Positions 34,001-46,924 of a DNA stretch of 64,000 nucleotides are shown here, in pieces. The translations under genes were made by a program, and so were the position numbers. The notes under the pieces were generated by a model. The model saw only the letters and a list, made by a program, of their open reading frames with translations, did no database searches and was not told the origin of the DNA. This DNA comes from Cotesia glomerata. Its lineage: Eukaryota > Arthropoda > Insecta > Hymenoptera > Braconidae. Each line of letters begins with the position of its first letter. The stretch's first letter is position 1. The stretch lies in contig NC_058158.1 in NCBI RefSeq assembly GCF_020080835.1, forward strand, positions 28,476,305-28,540,304, given 5' to 3'.

Positions 34001-36967
34001 ATTTTTTTTTTTATTTCTATAAATGAGATGGTACTACCAGAAAAATTTTTTAGAGGTACTTTACCATCAAAATTGATCCTTATTTGGGATTTATTTGACT
34101 AGAAAATAGTAAGTTACGAACAAAGTCCTTAAATTAAATTAAAATTTTTTTTATTTCAGTTCGAAATTTTGACAGATGTCATAAACCATAAAGTAATAAG
34201 CTCAATTTAGCAATAGTCTGATTTAACTTTTGAACTTGTTATGCTTTTCAATGCCTCTACATTTATGTATATACCAGGTTGTACTATTTTGCGTCAATCA
34301 TCCCTCAGTTAGTGGATCTAATATAATCGGGTTAGTATACCTAATGTAATCAGGTTGAAACAGATGTATATGAAGTATGCTCTACATATCCATCCAACTC
34401 ATAACACTGTAACTAAATGGATTACTTATTTTTATAAATTATCGCAGCTTTGAGGAAACACAGGTTAAATTTATAGAAAAAAAAAATTATATTATTAATT
34501 TTCATTAAATTTATACGGACAGCAAGTACAAAGTTGATGTCCATTTATCAATACGGTTTGAAATAAATTAAGTCAAGTGAAATAATTTACTTGTATTAAA
34601 AAAATAAATAAGAAATAAAAAACAGATTTGTTTATGGTTAAATCAAATTTATTCTTCCGTATTTTACTCTTTATTATCTAATATAATTCTAAATAATGAT
34701 ACGGAACAATTCAATGAATTGAAATGAATTCATTAAATTCATTTATTCACTACGACATCCCTGGTTGTGGCATGATAATGAAAAATTTCAAACTTTTTAT
34801 GAATGACCTAAATTAAAACTACTCTTTGTGAATGATAGAATTGTATAACAAACTTTTTTTATCAAAATGCAAACGTACTACTTTTTATTAGTATACTTTT
34901 TACTGTACTTCACATCTCGAACGTAAAAGCGTTTATAAACTTCGTCTTCCAAAAATTTAAATATTAACAACAAATTTTGCAATGCTTCTGTATAGTATAA
35001 CGAGCACCTTCAAATCAATGGTATAAATTTTAATTAATTTGCCTAAAGTTAGTTTCCATCTTTTAATTAATATTATTTTGTACAAGAGAAAATTTTATAT
35101 CGACGAATACATTCATAGTAAACATGAAAAAAAAAAAATTATCTCTACACTCATTGCATTAATCAATAAGAAAATTATGATGCAACAGATCACAGATAAG
35201 AGAATGCATTTTCACCCAGTATCTTCTATTTATTTTCGCCCTTTTTCATATAATGGAGAAATAAGATTTTCGATAAAAAAAAATAAATTAATATATTTGT
35301 TTGTCCGAAGTAAAACTAAACGTAAATCACAATTCATGATAAATTGACCTAATTTCTTTAGAGACAGCTTTCACTTAGCTACCCTAAAATGTTCCCTATA
35401 AAAATTCACTAGTGAAATTCCCATCGCTAGTCCAAGAGAAAGTAATTTAGATCTTACTATATCTGATAATCTACGTACGTTTCCCTCGGGAAAAATTTGA
35501 TTTACATTCACGGTGGCAAAGTATTTTTCAGTCTTCACTACCTTCTGATATATTAACAAGTATCAATGAATGTAAAACATCAGTTGACTTAATTCTAGAA
35601 ATAAATTCAATTAATTGTATAATTTATTGAGCAGTCTTACATTTTTTTTTACTATAGTGTACTTATTATACTCTGTCAAGAAAAAAATAAGTTTTAGTTA
35701 AATATTAAATCAAAATAAACTTACATTTAATAATGACAACTGTTATTTTATCGTCTAATATTTGCGCGCTTTTGTTAGTCAATCACACACATAAAATTCT
35801 CTATTAAGCTCTTAAAATTTCTGTTATTGATAATAATGGGGATTTTATGATTCATCACGTACGAAAATTGCATGAATTTAATGGTCATTCGATGGCCGTA
35901 AACGGTTTACTTAAAAGTGATTTTTTAAAGTGAATGAAAATTTTTTTAATTTACAGTCGAAAAAATTTTCTTGTATGGCCTGATGCTTTTGTATGTCCAC
36001 ATCAAAATTTCTGAGTTACATATATATGGCCAATTTCCATATCATCACATATACGGTCATATCAGGCTTGATATATTCTTATATGGCCTAACATCATAGG
36101 ATCAGGATATAAATGGTCACATGAAAAAACTTTTTCACGACTATCTCTTTAGAACATCCTAATTGCATTAGTAATTCATATCTACTTTATTGAATTTATA
36201 TTTTATCATGAATATAAAGTCCCAAATAACCTTCAGGTAACTCTAACTGATAAAAATCATATAAAAAATGTAACAACATTATTGAAGCACCTGAAATTGT
36301 TAAAGAGACTCAATAAAATACTTCTTCTCATAATCAATTTTAAGTTATCGATTTATAATCTTGTAAATGAATTAAAATCTGTAAATATGTAGATATTGTA
36401 TTAACCACTAAGAATACTAGAGGTTGACGTAACTTTAAATGAATAAAGAAAAATGTATTATATTTTTTAATCCACTATTACTATCAACATATCAAATGAT
36501 TTTGTAATCCGTACAATTTTTATAACTATGAATCGAATAATCTTAATGGGATATACTAGCATTCATAATCCAAAGATATATAAATAATATTAATGATGAT
36601 ATTTACTATTACATCATTATTATAATATTTACATACTCCCTATAAATAATAAATCAATTCAAATAAAAGGGGAAATCAATTTAATTGAACTGTTATTGTG
36701 ATTATTTACGATTCAATGATTTCAATATTAAATGATTTAATATATTTAATATTCTAATGGAAGTGTATAACTATTTGTTGATTTATTTATTAAGTGGACG
36801 GCAAATATTGATTTTAGAATTCTCTTTTTTCGCTCGGGGATTATGTTTAATAAGAGAAAAAGTATGCTGGAATATTTATGCTCCATCAAATAAAAATACT
36901 GATATTGATTTACAATACTTCATTAAAAGTATAACAATTAAAATTATTATTATTATTATTATTGCTC
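34001..36967. other. Non-coding AT-rich DNA
   Basis: No gene recognised. The 102-codon frame at 35,039-35,347 lacks motifs and has AT-driven composition. A dispersed fragment with repeated CATATATGG/GGTCATATCAGG motifs lies at about 36,010-36,120, and an (ATT)n tract at about 36,946-36,963. Confidence 0.45.
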
Positions 36968-37505
36968 CCCGTGTAAAAAAAAGTTTCCTGAAAAGTTCCG
37001 GAATACTTTTGCAATGTTCTCGAAATAGTTCTGGAACATTCATGGAACACTTCCGGAACATTTCCGGAAAATCTCCGACAGACTTATAAAACATCGCTGG
37101 AATACTTCCCGAATAAATTGGGAATACTTACGGAACATAATCCAAACGTTTACCGGAAATGTTCCAGAAGCATTCGAGGATTTTTCCAGGGATATTTTAA
37201 ACATATCCCCGATGTATTCCCAATATATTTTGTAGCTATTCCCGATTTGTTCCGAAAGTATTTCGGGAATATTCCAGGAGTGTACTGGAGATGTTCCGGA
37301 AGTATTCCCAATTTATTCTGGAAGTATTCCAGCGATATTCTATAAATCAGCCGGAGATTTTCCGGAAATGTTCTGGAAGTGTTCCACGGATGTTCCAGAA
37401 CTATTTCGAGAACATTGCAGAAGTATTCCGGGGATGTTCCGGATTGTCTCATCATAGGAACGTTCCGGACCAGGAACTTTTCAGGAAACTTTTTTTTTAC
37501 ACGGG
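36968..37505. mobile_element. MITE with internal TTCCGGAA minisatellite
   Basis: The terminal inverted repeats are CCCGTGTAAAAAAAAGTTTC then CTGAAAAGTTCCGG on the left and their inverse on the right (about 33 bp). Nearly the whole interior is a degenerate array of TTCCGGAA-, TTCCAGAA- and TATTCC-containing units with a period near 15-18 bp. The period makes several frames read as FRKYSGNIPG-like repeats on both strands. These open frames are by-products of the repeat. Confidence 0.8.
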
Positions 37506-38683
37506 CATTATTCGGAAGTAGATATAGGATCTGCTCAAGCGTAAGAAGCCTCGATAATTTATAAATTTATTTATATCATTTTCCTTCCAGCGCTTAGTTA
37601 ATTTCACTTCGCTGCAGATTTAAAAGAGAATCAAGATCATTTTTTTACTTTTCAAGTTGCTCGTTAAGCTTTTAGATTAAAAGAAAAATAATTACTTTGC
37701 CTTTTTGTTTCATACATATCATGAACAAGTATTAAGTTTGTTCTTATTTTTTATTCCTTTTTGATCATCAATTTTTTTTCGTCCCGCTTGTTCTAAGTAA
37801 ACAATTTGTAACGATGTCACTTGTTCGCTGAATCAGATAATTTTTTTGCTTATTATTGTTATCACAAGTTTTTACTTTATTCGATACAGCAATAAATTAA
37901 TGACTTTCTAAGCTATATCTTCTATTTAATCTTTTTCTGATATTTTTAAATTAAAATTTATCTCCAAAAAAATCCGACAAATCTAATTTCTATAAACTAA
38001 GTTTTGTGATTAGATCATTACTCCTACCTTCTTTTTTAAAGAACATCCGTACCGAGTATATACCTGAGACCGATAACAAATATCTTTGGAGAAATAAGAA
38101 AAACCTTAATTTTATTTTGCTTCGATAAAAAAACTCAGTGTATAGTATAGTTAGTGGTAAAAAAGCCAATAAATTCCGTATTTCTACTTCGGCCTATCAC
38201 GTGCGAATTTTTACTCATATAATTTCTCTACGCATATTTGATATTTTATAAAAATAAAGCTATCCGAGCACGATATATAGTTTGTGCTATTGCTTTCCTT
38301 TTTACTCGCTGATGCTGCCTTTCTCACAGACTACCACTAGCTCACTTTTACTCATGGCTATTTTGTAAATACAAATTTTTTCTATTTAGATATTAACGAA
38401 ACCCTTTGTCAGAAAAAAATTTTTTTTTATTCAAAAAAATTTAGAAGAAACTATTTATGTTAAAGAATGTTATCTATTTTTGTATCTTTAGTCGGTTCAA
38501 CGAGATTATTTAAAATAAATGTGTTCAATTAACATTTACAAACACTCTTGGTCAGTTTTTTATTTTTTCAAAAAATTTTTTTAAGTCAATTAAAAACATA
38601 TTAAAAATTCAGCTCTTCATTTTAAATTAATAGAGCCTTAATATCCGATCAACCTCAAGATGATAAAGATTATTTGTCTAAGG
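37506..38683. other. Non-coding AT-rich DNA
   Basis: Nothing recognisable on either strand. Confidence 0.45.
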
Positions 38684-38739
38684 TAAAAGCCCCAGTATAT
38701 GATCATGTACCAGTATATGATCATATATTGGGGCTTTTA
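38684..38739. other. 56-bp hairpin with duplicated CCAGTATATGATCAT
   Basis: TAAAAGCCCCAGTATATGAT pairs with its inverse across a short loop, and CCAGTATATGATCAT is also present twice in direct orientation. It is probably a miniature foldback element. Confidence 0.6.
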
Positions 38740-41700
38740 ACTTACTTCAAGGGATGTTTTAATTTTTTTTTTTTTTTTTTTAGGATTCTACGAATAATTT
38801 TTATTTTTTTATTTCGTCCGATAAATTAGGGTTTTTATTGATTTAGTTTCATAGCGGAACATCGTATAACTTTTGAGCCAATCAAGCCCGAAAAATACCA
38901 GAGTAATTTGAAAAAAAATAAATTCTATCGATAATTTGTAAAGTAACTAAAAAAAATGTATCAGTTTATTTCAACTACTGATAATATAATCAAATAAATT
39001 TTTCACTAATATCCGTACTGGGAATAAAATATTTTTTTTTTCAATTAGTTTGCTCAATCGTAAGTCAAAATTAATTGATACCGGCATGGACATAACAATG
39101 GTTTAAAGCTAATTAATACCTAAATTTTTTACTAGCTGTACATCATGGCTAAAGTTTCACGAGACAAAGGTATACAAAATATACCACTAGTACGTTTTAT
39201 TATTTATAACATGATAAATTAGTGAAAGATGATAATAACGTTCGGCTTCGTTTTACTTCTATTGAAAGTTAATATCTATCAAAATCATAATGAGATACGA
39301 TAACAATAGAGATACATTCATTAGACATGCAAAAGTTTGAAATTTTAAGAGACGTAAAAATTTAAAAATGTTATCTTCAAATAATAAATTATTTCACAAA
39401 CAAAAACGAGGAAATTTTGTGCACTCAATTATTGTTAATAGAAACGTTAATTATAAAGAATTTTCGAATAGTGACTTCGAAAAAAAATTACAGTGTACAA
39501 TGCCGAAATAAAAAAAAATACTTTGAATTATTTCTGAGCATGTTAAATAATAAAAAATTATTGTTTGAATAGCGAATAAAAAAAATTCATAAATTTTGGG
39601 AAAAGTTACAATTTCAATTTGGTCAAACTGTTCCCTATAGCAGGGTAATATTTCATATTGATCGGTACTCTCGAAACATTATCCATAATCGCCTTACATC
39701 GTATTCTGGATCACTCCCAACTTGTAAATGCGTCTCATATTTGTTTCTTTTTTGTATCAAAAGTTAGATCTAATCTTCTTACTTAGTACTTATTTTTTCT
39801 TCTACTCTAAAAGCTGTCCAAAAATTGTTTTAACAGGTCCTAATTTTGCCCAAACAATCGACCTGATAATTTATTTTCGTGAAGTATCTCAACAACTTTT
39901 TATACATGATAAAAAATCCTCAGCTTCATTTTAACTTATCATCGATCTAAAATAATTAATTAAACAACAAATATTTGTACGATACTTCACTGAAATTAAT
40001 TATTAGTTGTTTAATTGAATGATTGAAAAATTTATTTAGCGCTAATTCTGATCAAGTATCATCAATTGACGAGGAATGGGCTAAGCCAGAGCATTTTATA
40101 TTGAAGTATCGTATGACAAACAAATGTTTTGCCGTTAGCTATTACCGCTTAAGCGTACACTGAAACTGCCTTCAAAAACCCCGATCTGTTTTATGTTGTT
40201 CGAATAGAGTTAACACGCATCACCACGCATACAATCAAAAGTGCGAACGGCAGTCTTTTATTTTTCCAAATCATAATCAAATTTTTAATGAATATTTCAC
40301 CTCGCTTACGATTATTTAAATAAGTATCTGTATTAGTTATTTGTGAATGAAACCAGTGTAAAATAAAAAAAAATTTTTTTATAAAAAAAAAATTATTTCA
40401 TCAGATAATCGAACACAATACACCCAGCCAATAACTATGAGATTTATCGGAAAAATAGCTCCCGAAAAATAAAAATTTATTCATTTTTACGTCGCTATCA
40501 TTTCTCGTAGCTCGTAATATTTATTGCAAAAAAAAAGTTGAACCGCTGCTCAGAGATAGCGGGAAGTTCTAAGGCGAGTCTGCAGGGTCAACCGTCAACC
40601 TACTATTTTTTATGACAGTATTTTATTTTTATTAAATTTTACTCTTGACCGTACTATTTACACATTACCTTCCTACCTTTTGAGACACTTGACACATAAA
40701 AAACTATTTATTTTTAAAAAGAAGAAATTATTTTAGAATAACAAGGGTAGTGCAATATACCGGTGGCTAAAAAAATGCATCTAATAGTGGAATTATAAAT
40801 TATGCAATTTTTTTTACTCATACTCTAGAGCCGTGAATGAAAGTGGCCATTTATCGTACCCCGACGTTGGTGCGAATAATAGGTTTGGTATATGGTTTTC
40901 ACGTGACACGGGAAAAATTAAGAGCAAAGCATGCATGAGAAATTACGATCTGATTTAAGCACTCTTGGATGTCTAGTTGAACTTTCTTTGAACAAAAAAA
41001 AATAAAAACCTAAAATAAAACCGTATTTGATATCGGCATTTTTCAGCCGATCAATTTTGTTAAATTATAAAATTAAGAAGAAAAGGTTCTTTTCAACAGA
41101 AAAAAAATTAAGAAAATAATAATAAAAATCTTGAAGCATGCTCAATGTACCTACATTCATTGGTTATCCACTTATTAAATTATGTGAAAATAATAATTAA
41201 AACACATAATTAATCCATCATTTCCTTCCACTTTGGTGTAAAAACAGTCAACTGAACACACTTAAAATCACATAAATCAACTGACGTTTAGTTTTCAGTA
41301 GTTACACAAAAAATATCACCTTTTGCATGAATTATAAATCCTAACGTGGAATATTATTTTGAATAAAAAAATTGTTTCCCACACTGAAAATGATATATTA
41401 TTCACACGAAAACTTGCAAATTATACCGAAAATTAAAAGGGAACCTGCATTTGAAAACTGTTAGTCAGATAAGTAATGTGCGCGCGGAGGCTCACGATCA
41501 TACTGCCGACTACAAGTTCCGTATACAGAGAATTTCAACCCCCGCCCCTGAGCTTTCGTAAAACCTCGGGAGTTCTCGCGCTTATGTTTTACCAGAAGCG
41601 CACGCATCAGTTGGCTTGTACGAATAATTAATGTAAATAAATGAATAAAGTATTTATTATTAAAAAATTATTTAAATAGAATAATAAATAGAATTAATTA

Positions 41701-42460
41701 CATAAAAACGGTATATAGGGGATTGAAATATTGCATGCTCGATGCAACGTCATGTTTGCTACAAAAAACTTTTCTGAAACATATTCGTTTAATTAATAAT
41801 AATAATAATAATAATAATAATTTTTCACATATAATTTTTCGACCAAAAGTAATGTTGAAAATCTCCGACGGGGGGCACAGGGTAGCTTTTTTAAAGAACT
41901 TATCTGACATTTTTTTTTAATTTAATCAACTACACACTGAAAGAAAAAATTTCTTTTGATGACAAGAAATTAATTTGTTTAAAATTTTCAACAATTTTAT
42001 TTCAGCTGAAAAAATAAAAATTTTGCTAGAAGTAGCTTTCTTGTTAAAAAAAAGATTTTATAGCACTGCGTGTCCTAAATTCGTATTTAGGACTCGCTCA
42101 ACTGTTGACTTAAATAAACAATTATGAAACGAGTAGAGAGGAATTTTTTCGGCTACGGGCTCATATTTACGATCAATTCATACATTTCTGCTCTAAAAAT
42201 TTGACTTTCACCGCAAAAAAAAACGAAAAAATATATTTAAAAACATTCAAAGCCGCGAAAAAATACAAAATAATAAATAATTAATAATTAAAATTACATC
42301 TTTTTGTTGGTTATGATTCAGTCTGAAGTATGCTAAAACCTCTATTAATGATTCTCAAATGTTTTTTATTAACGATTTCGCTCAGTCGTAAACATTATTC
42401 TGGTGTGAAATATTTTCTGAAAATTATTTAATTTAACCACAATCTTATTCCGTAATAAAT
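38740..42460. other. Non-coding DNA with a HINE fragment and a GC-richer island
   Basis: A diverged HINE 3' end (AGCGGGAAGTT ... GCAGGGTCAACC) is at 40,557-40,603. About 41,470-41,610 is clearly less AT-rich (GTGCGCGCGGAGGCTCACG, CCCCCGCCCCTGAGC), with no frame or splice sites that I trust. An (AAT)n tract follows at 41,797-41,820, and then a dispersed MITE fragment (about 41,830-41,890). Confidence 0.45.
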
Positions 42461-43982
42461 ATGGACAGTGATTACAGTGATTTAGACGATGATTATAATG
42501 ATTTTGTTCCTGACGAGATAAAAGAAAAGGCGAAGAATATAGCTTTACAATCAATGCCAAAAAAATCTAGACGAATGTATGTGGCAACTTATAATGCTTT
42601 TAAAGCATGGCGTAAAGAAAATGTTAAATCAAATTCTTTTGCTGAAGATGTAATTGTAGTCTACTTTGATAATCTTTCTCAAAAATATGCCCCTCCCAGT
42701 TTATGGGCTTTTCATTCGATGTTGAAAACTACTATCAAAGCATTTGATGATGTTGATATTGGTAATTACAAAAAAAGTAACGTTTTTTTTGAAGAAACAA
42801 ATGTGTAAATACGTTGCTGAAAAATCTGAAGTTTTTACAAAAGAAAATATCGAAAATTTTCTAAATGAAGCGCCTGATAATAAATATCTTGCTACAAAGG
42901 TAATTAAATATTTATTGATATGTTTAGTATGAAAATGTCTGTATAGTCTAAACATTTGTTTATTTTATTCTTACTGTTGCAGGTTTGTTTAATATTTGGA
43001 ATTTCTGGTGCTTTAAGAAGAAGTGAATTCATGAACATGAAACTGGAAGATGTCAAAAAAATTGATGAGAACACTTTATTTATTAAAGTTCCGATAACAA
43101 AAAATAATCAGCCAAGATCATTTACCATTAATGGTATATATTACGACTACGCAAAAGAATATATGGATGCTAGACCCCAAACCTGTAAAACAGATAGATT
43201 TTTTTTTAATTACCAAAATGGTCGCTGTACTTGTCAGCCCATAGGAATTAACAAGTTTGGTTCAATGCCTAGAATCATTGCTGAATTTTTAAAATTATAA
43301 AATGCAAAGAAATACACAGGACATAGTTTCCGTCGAACATCTGCCACATTGTTAGCTGATGCTGGAGGCGATATGACAGTGATGAAGAGACATGGTGGTT
43401 GGAAGTCATCAACAGTAGTTGAAGGTTATATTGCTGATTCCGTTAACAACAAAAAACGTACTCATTCTATGATCACCGATGGAATTGTTTTGAATAAAAA
43501 AACAAATACTGTTGGATCCACTCCTCCATCTACTAAACTATCTCCTGTAATTACAAACATTACCGTTTTGAATAAATCAACCGATTCAGTTGTTTCGACG
43601 AAAAAAAATTTTACAAAAATTTCAAATGTTTTACCAGTATTAAATGAAAAATTAATTAAAACAGCAGTCTCAATGTCCAAACCCAAAGATAATGTTTCAT
43701 CAAACTTTGACCAACCTTGTTCATCAGCATCAAATGAAGTTAAAGTTGATACATTACGCCATCAAAAAAAAATTTAAATCTACTTTGCAAGAAAATACTG
43801 TTGCAAGAAAGAAAAATTCAACTTCTCAATTCGACGATTGTGAAACTCCTCATTCATTTATCTGTTCTACAGTATTTTATGATCAAGACTTAGGTTTTTG
43901 CGTGAAAAAATTTGAAGAGTCTCAATGTATGGTATTCTAAAACTGCCATTTCACCATTGAAGTTCAATCAGAAGAAAGATAA
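42461..43982 (+). pseudogene. Crypton tyrosine recombinase, two exons, frameshifted
   Basis: Cryptons are DNA transposons that move with a tyrosine recombinase. The N-terminal domain starts at Met 42,461 (MDSDYSDLDDDYNDF) and contains YNAFKAWRKE. The catalytic domain shows GALRRSEF (first Arg), GHSFRRTSATLLADAG (HxxR at 43,322), KRHGGWKSS (His/Trp) and VEGYIADS (nucleophilic Tyr). An 83-bp phase-0 intron (42,900-42,982, GTAATT...TTGCAG) interrupts it. Lesions are a +1 shift in a T8 run at 42,783-42,790, TAA at 43,298-43,300, a +1 shift in an A9 run at 43,764-43,772, and TAA at 43,938-43,940. The original end is probably TAA 43,980-43,982, after a NCHFTIEV tail. All five catalytic positions are still present, but the gene is broken. 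Confidence 0.85.
42900..42982 (+). other. Intron in the Crypton gene
   Basis: The donor is AAG|GTAATT and the acceptor TTACTGTTGCAG|GTT, 83 bp long, phase 0. Joining the exons makes a continuous frame from NKYLATK into VCLIFGISGALRR. Confidence 0.7.
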
Positions 43983-43993
43983 ATATTCGTTAA

Positions 43994-46924
43994 GGGGTTA
44001 GGGGTAGTCAGAGGTACGAAAAAATGAGAATTTTCAGTATTTTTTTTTTGCTATTAAATCATGTTATTTTACAAAAGTAGTAATATGGCATTATTATACA
44101 ATGTTTTGACTTGAAGTCACGAAAATTTAAAAAAAAAAAAAATTTTATTTCCAAAGTTATAGCTGTCTGTGTTGACCCAGTTCCAAAAAAATGTCCTTGC
44201 GGTGACAATCATAAGTCCTTGGAGATTCATCTAAAATCAATCGGATGAAAAAAATTAGTTTTATAAATAGATAATCCTGGGCCTGATCGAAGGATTTTTT
44301 TTTTTTCAAAAATTTCGATTTTTTAAGACCAATGAACTGTTGATTTTTTCCCAAAAATCTAGACAAAATTTTCCTGAGGCCGCCATTTTGTTAATTTTAC
44401 AAAATTTTTTTTTTAATTTTTAAATTTACAACAAAATTTTTTTTAATTTCCAAAAATCATAAACAATCATATCGGTTCCTTGGATTTTTTTATTTTTTTA
44501 TTTTATATCTTTTTGTAAAGAAAAAAACAAATTTTTTTTCTTAATAGTCTTATGAACGTGGACTTGGCGCGATTTTTTTACAGTTAAACTGTTTTTGTTC
44601 AGATTATGTATTCTAAAAGCTGTATAAATTTTATTAAAATCTACTGAGCGGTTTTCGAGTTACAGTTGTCACCAGTTCAAAAAATATAGTTTTGAGAAAA
44701 ACGCGTTTAAAGTTTCACACTAGATTCACGTACAGAAATACGAATTATTAAATTACTTACATCGAGTCATCTATTCCTGGGCCATATAATAGTTCTTCAG
44801 CCGTTGTGGAAGTTTCCAAAACATCAATTTGCTGTTGCCTACGAAGCATTCTGCCTTCCCGAGTGTTGTCGTTGGCGCGCTGATCTGCCACTTTCACACG
44901 TGCAGCATCCAATTTTTCAGCATACCGATGGGAATTAGACCCACAATTAAGTCCTAGGGTATCCATAATCATTAATAATGAATTTGTACCTTCATTAAAT
45001 ATACAAGTAGCTATGTATGCAGCAATTTGTACGATAGTAGAACTAGTATTCACGGTTTTTGGGCATATTTTCCACACTAGTTGGTTGAAGCTCTCATTAT
45101 TATTCTGATTGAATCCACCTACACATTGAAAGTAAATTATCATTACTGAGATCGTCGTAAATCGGTTTAATAGCTTTTAAGACATCAGGAGGTAAGGGAG
45201 AATAATCTTGAGCATAAGTATCAAGCTCTCCACTTGCTTCAACGCGCTGGTAAGAGCACCAAGAATCTTCGCCTTTGGGACACATATTATGATTCGGATT
45301 TTCATCAGTCGAACCGTAGTGGTAAAAAGTTGCCATAATAGCAGATTTCATATCTTCAATAGAATCGCAATGACGACGTATTGATAAACCATAGTACACA
45401 GTTAATTTGTCTATTACTTTTCCTGTAAGCCTACCTCTACCACCAAGACCTTTTTGTTTAGTTTTCAGAGTACGCAGTCGAGTCCCCATACGCTTCTGAA
45501 CATGGCCTATACATTCCTTTTTATTTATGGTTGTATTTTTGTAAGGATCTGCTTTTATAATTCCAGAATAGGTTTTCGAATCACCATCGCCAATGTAGTT
45601 TGTATATTTAACTCCATGTTTTGTTTCAGACTGCTGAAACATTTCAATCATCGCATCCACCTCCATTTTCCCCGAAGACCCCTTGTGATTAGCACTACAC
45701 TCATTTTCATGCGATTCATATCATTCCTCGAACTCAACCGTATTTCTTTTCTTTTTCTAATACTCACATAGCTTACAATAAGCACTTTTAATGTTTATAT
45801 CAAGAACCTTTCCAGTATAATAACCAATTATAGAAGAAACTCCAAATGACGATGTAAATCCCCGTTTTTGCCAGGTTCAATCTCCCGATACAGTCAAATC
45901 GTTCTTATTCTCATTTTCACTTGTCGCTTCTTTTTCTTGATTCACAGCTTTTTTCATCAAGGCTTCTGTAACGGTTTTACCACAATCTAAAATGTGCTTC
46001 AATAATATTGTATGCGTAGCTTTATCTAAAAAAGACGGCATGTCCATCAGGCCACAAAACTTGCACAAACCTTCGTATCCTATCCCTAGCATTCTCATCA
46101 CAAAAATAAAGCGTCTATTTATTTCATAAGAATGCCTAATGAAAGAGCAGGAAGGAATATATTCACTGTCACAGTTATTACATGAAACTACAATTTTAAA
46201 TCCCAGCCCACGTGTACAAGCTGTTAGAAATTCAATGTTTCCATCACATTTCTTACATTTCACAAGAGCAGAAATGGCAGTGAATACCGTAATAAAATTA
46301 ATTATTCGAAATTCAGAGGTGCAACTTTCGGGTACATCGTTTTCAGTATTTTTTTTCAGTTTTTTAGACGGTGTACTCCGAACACTTTCATCACGTTCCG
46401 CCGGTTTTGGGTTAAATATATTTTTTCGTTTCTTTGAATACGACTTACGGATATTTTCAGATTTCCGAACTTCTCTCGAAACTTTTCTCGTATCACGTCC
46501 CATAATAAATAACTTCAAAAATAATATATTTTAGTAACGCACAACTATCGACTGCTCTCCGCAACTGCCACAGGCATACTAGTGACCTGGCGAAAAAAAA
46601 ATAATTTGTAGCACTTATACTACCTAGAAATTGTAATTATATATATTTAGGTATTTATAAATTTAGGTACTACTACATACACCAAAGTCTTAGTTCATGG
46701 ATGACAATAGAACCCTAAAAGGGGGTTTCTTGAAGCTGCCGCTAGCTATCTGCTCCCGAGCGCTTTGAAGTACCCGAGCTCTCTTTGTTATTTGTCGAAT
46801 AACTCAAAAACTAATTATCGGATCGACTTGAAATTTTCAGAGAATATTTTTAAGATATTACACATAACGAAAATGCAAAAAAAAAATAATTGATTTTTTG
46901 AAAATTCTGACTACCCCTAACCCC
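43994..46924 (-). mobile_element. Phantom-like MULE DNA transposon, decayed
   Basis: It is bounded by a perfect 19-bp terminal inverted repeat, GGGGTTAGGGGTAGTCAGA and its inverse (43,994-44,012 and 46,906-46,924). Both sides are flanked by TTAA (43,990-43,993 and 46,925-46,928). TTAA could be a 4-bp target duplication or the outermost bases of the inverted repeat. MULEs usually duplicate 8-10 bp, and no such duplication is visible outside TTAA. The transposase pseudogene lies on the minus strand. The element starts 8 bp after the Crypton stop codon. Confidence 0.85.
44757..46503 (-). pseudogene. Mutator-like (Phantom) transposase, three stops and a frameshift
   Basis: The frame begins MGRDTRKVSREVRKSENIRK, a basic start shared with insect Mutator-domain transposases. 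Zinc motifs CKKC and CNNC follow, then YEINRRFIFVMRMLGIGYEG, CKFCGLMDMPSFL and LTVSGD. The SGD aspartate and the later NYIGDGDSKTY segment resemble catalytic-core positions. CIGHVQKRMGTRLR and GGFNQNNNESFN complete the domain. Lesions are TGA at 45,877-45,879, where the family has Gly, and TAG at 45,757-45,759. A TGA lies at 45,721-45,723; the last two probably replace Trp. A frame change near 45,115 looks like loss of GT from a GTGT run. The frame ends at 44,757. The enzyme is inactive. Confidence 0.85.

Noticed and set aside
36757..37564. Several overlapping frames with FRKYSGNIPG-like repeats on both strands
   Set aside because: They come from a degenerate DNA minisatellite with a period near a multiple of three. 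Frames overlap on both strands and no start context is favoured.
40557..40603. Sequence resembling the HINE 3' hairpin, considered as a full element
   Set aside because: Only the last 45 or so bases match and the hairpin does not pair well, so it is a diverged end fragment.
45454..46534. Plus-strand frames at 45,454-45,771 and 46,139-46,534
   Set aside because: They are antisense to the MULE transposase pseudogene.
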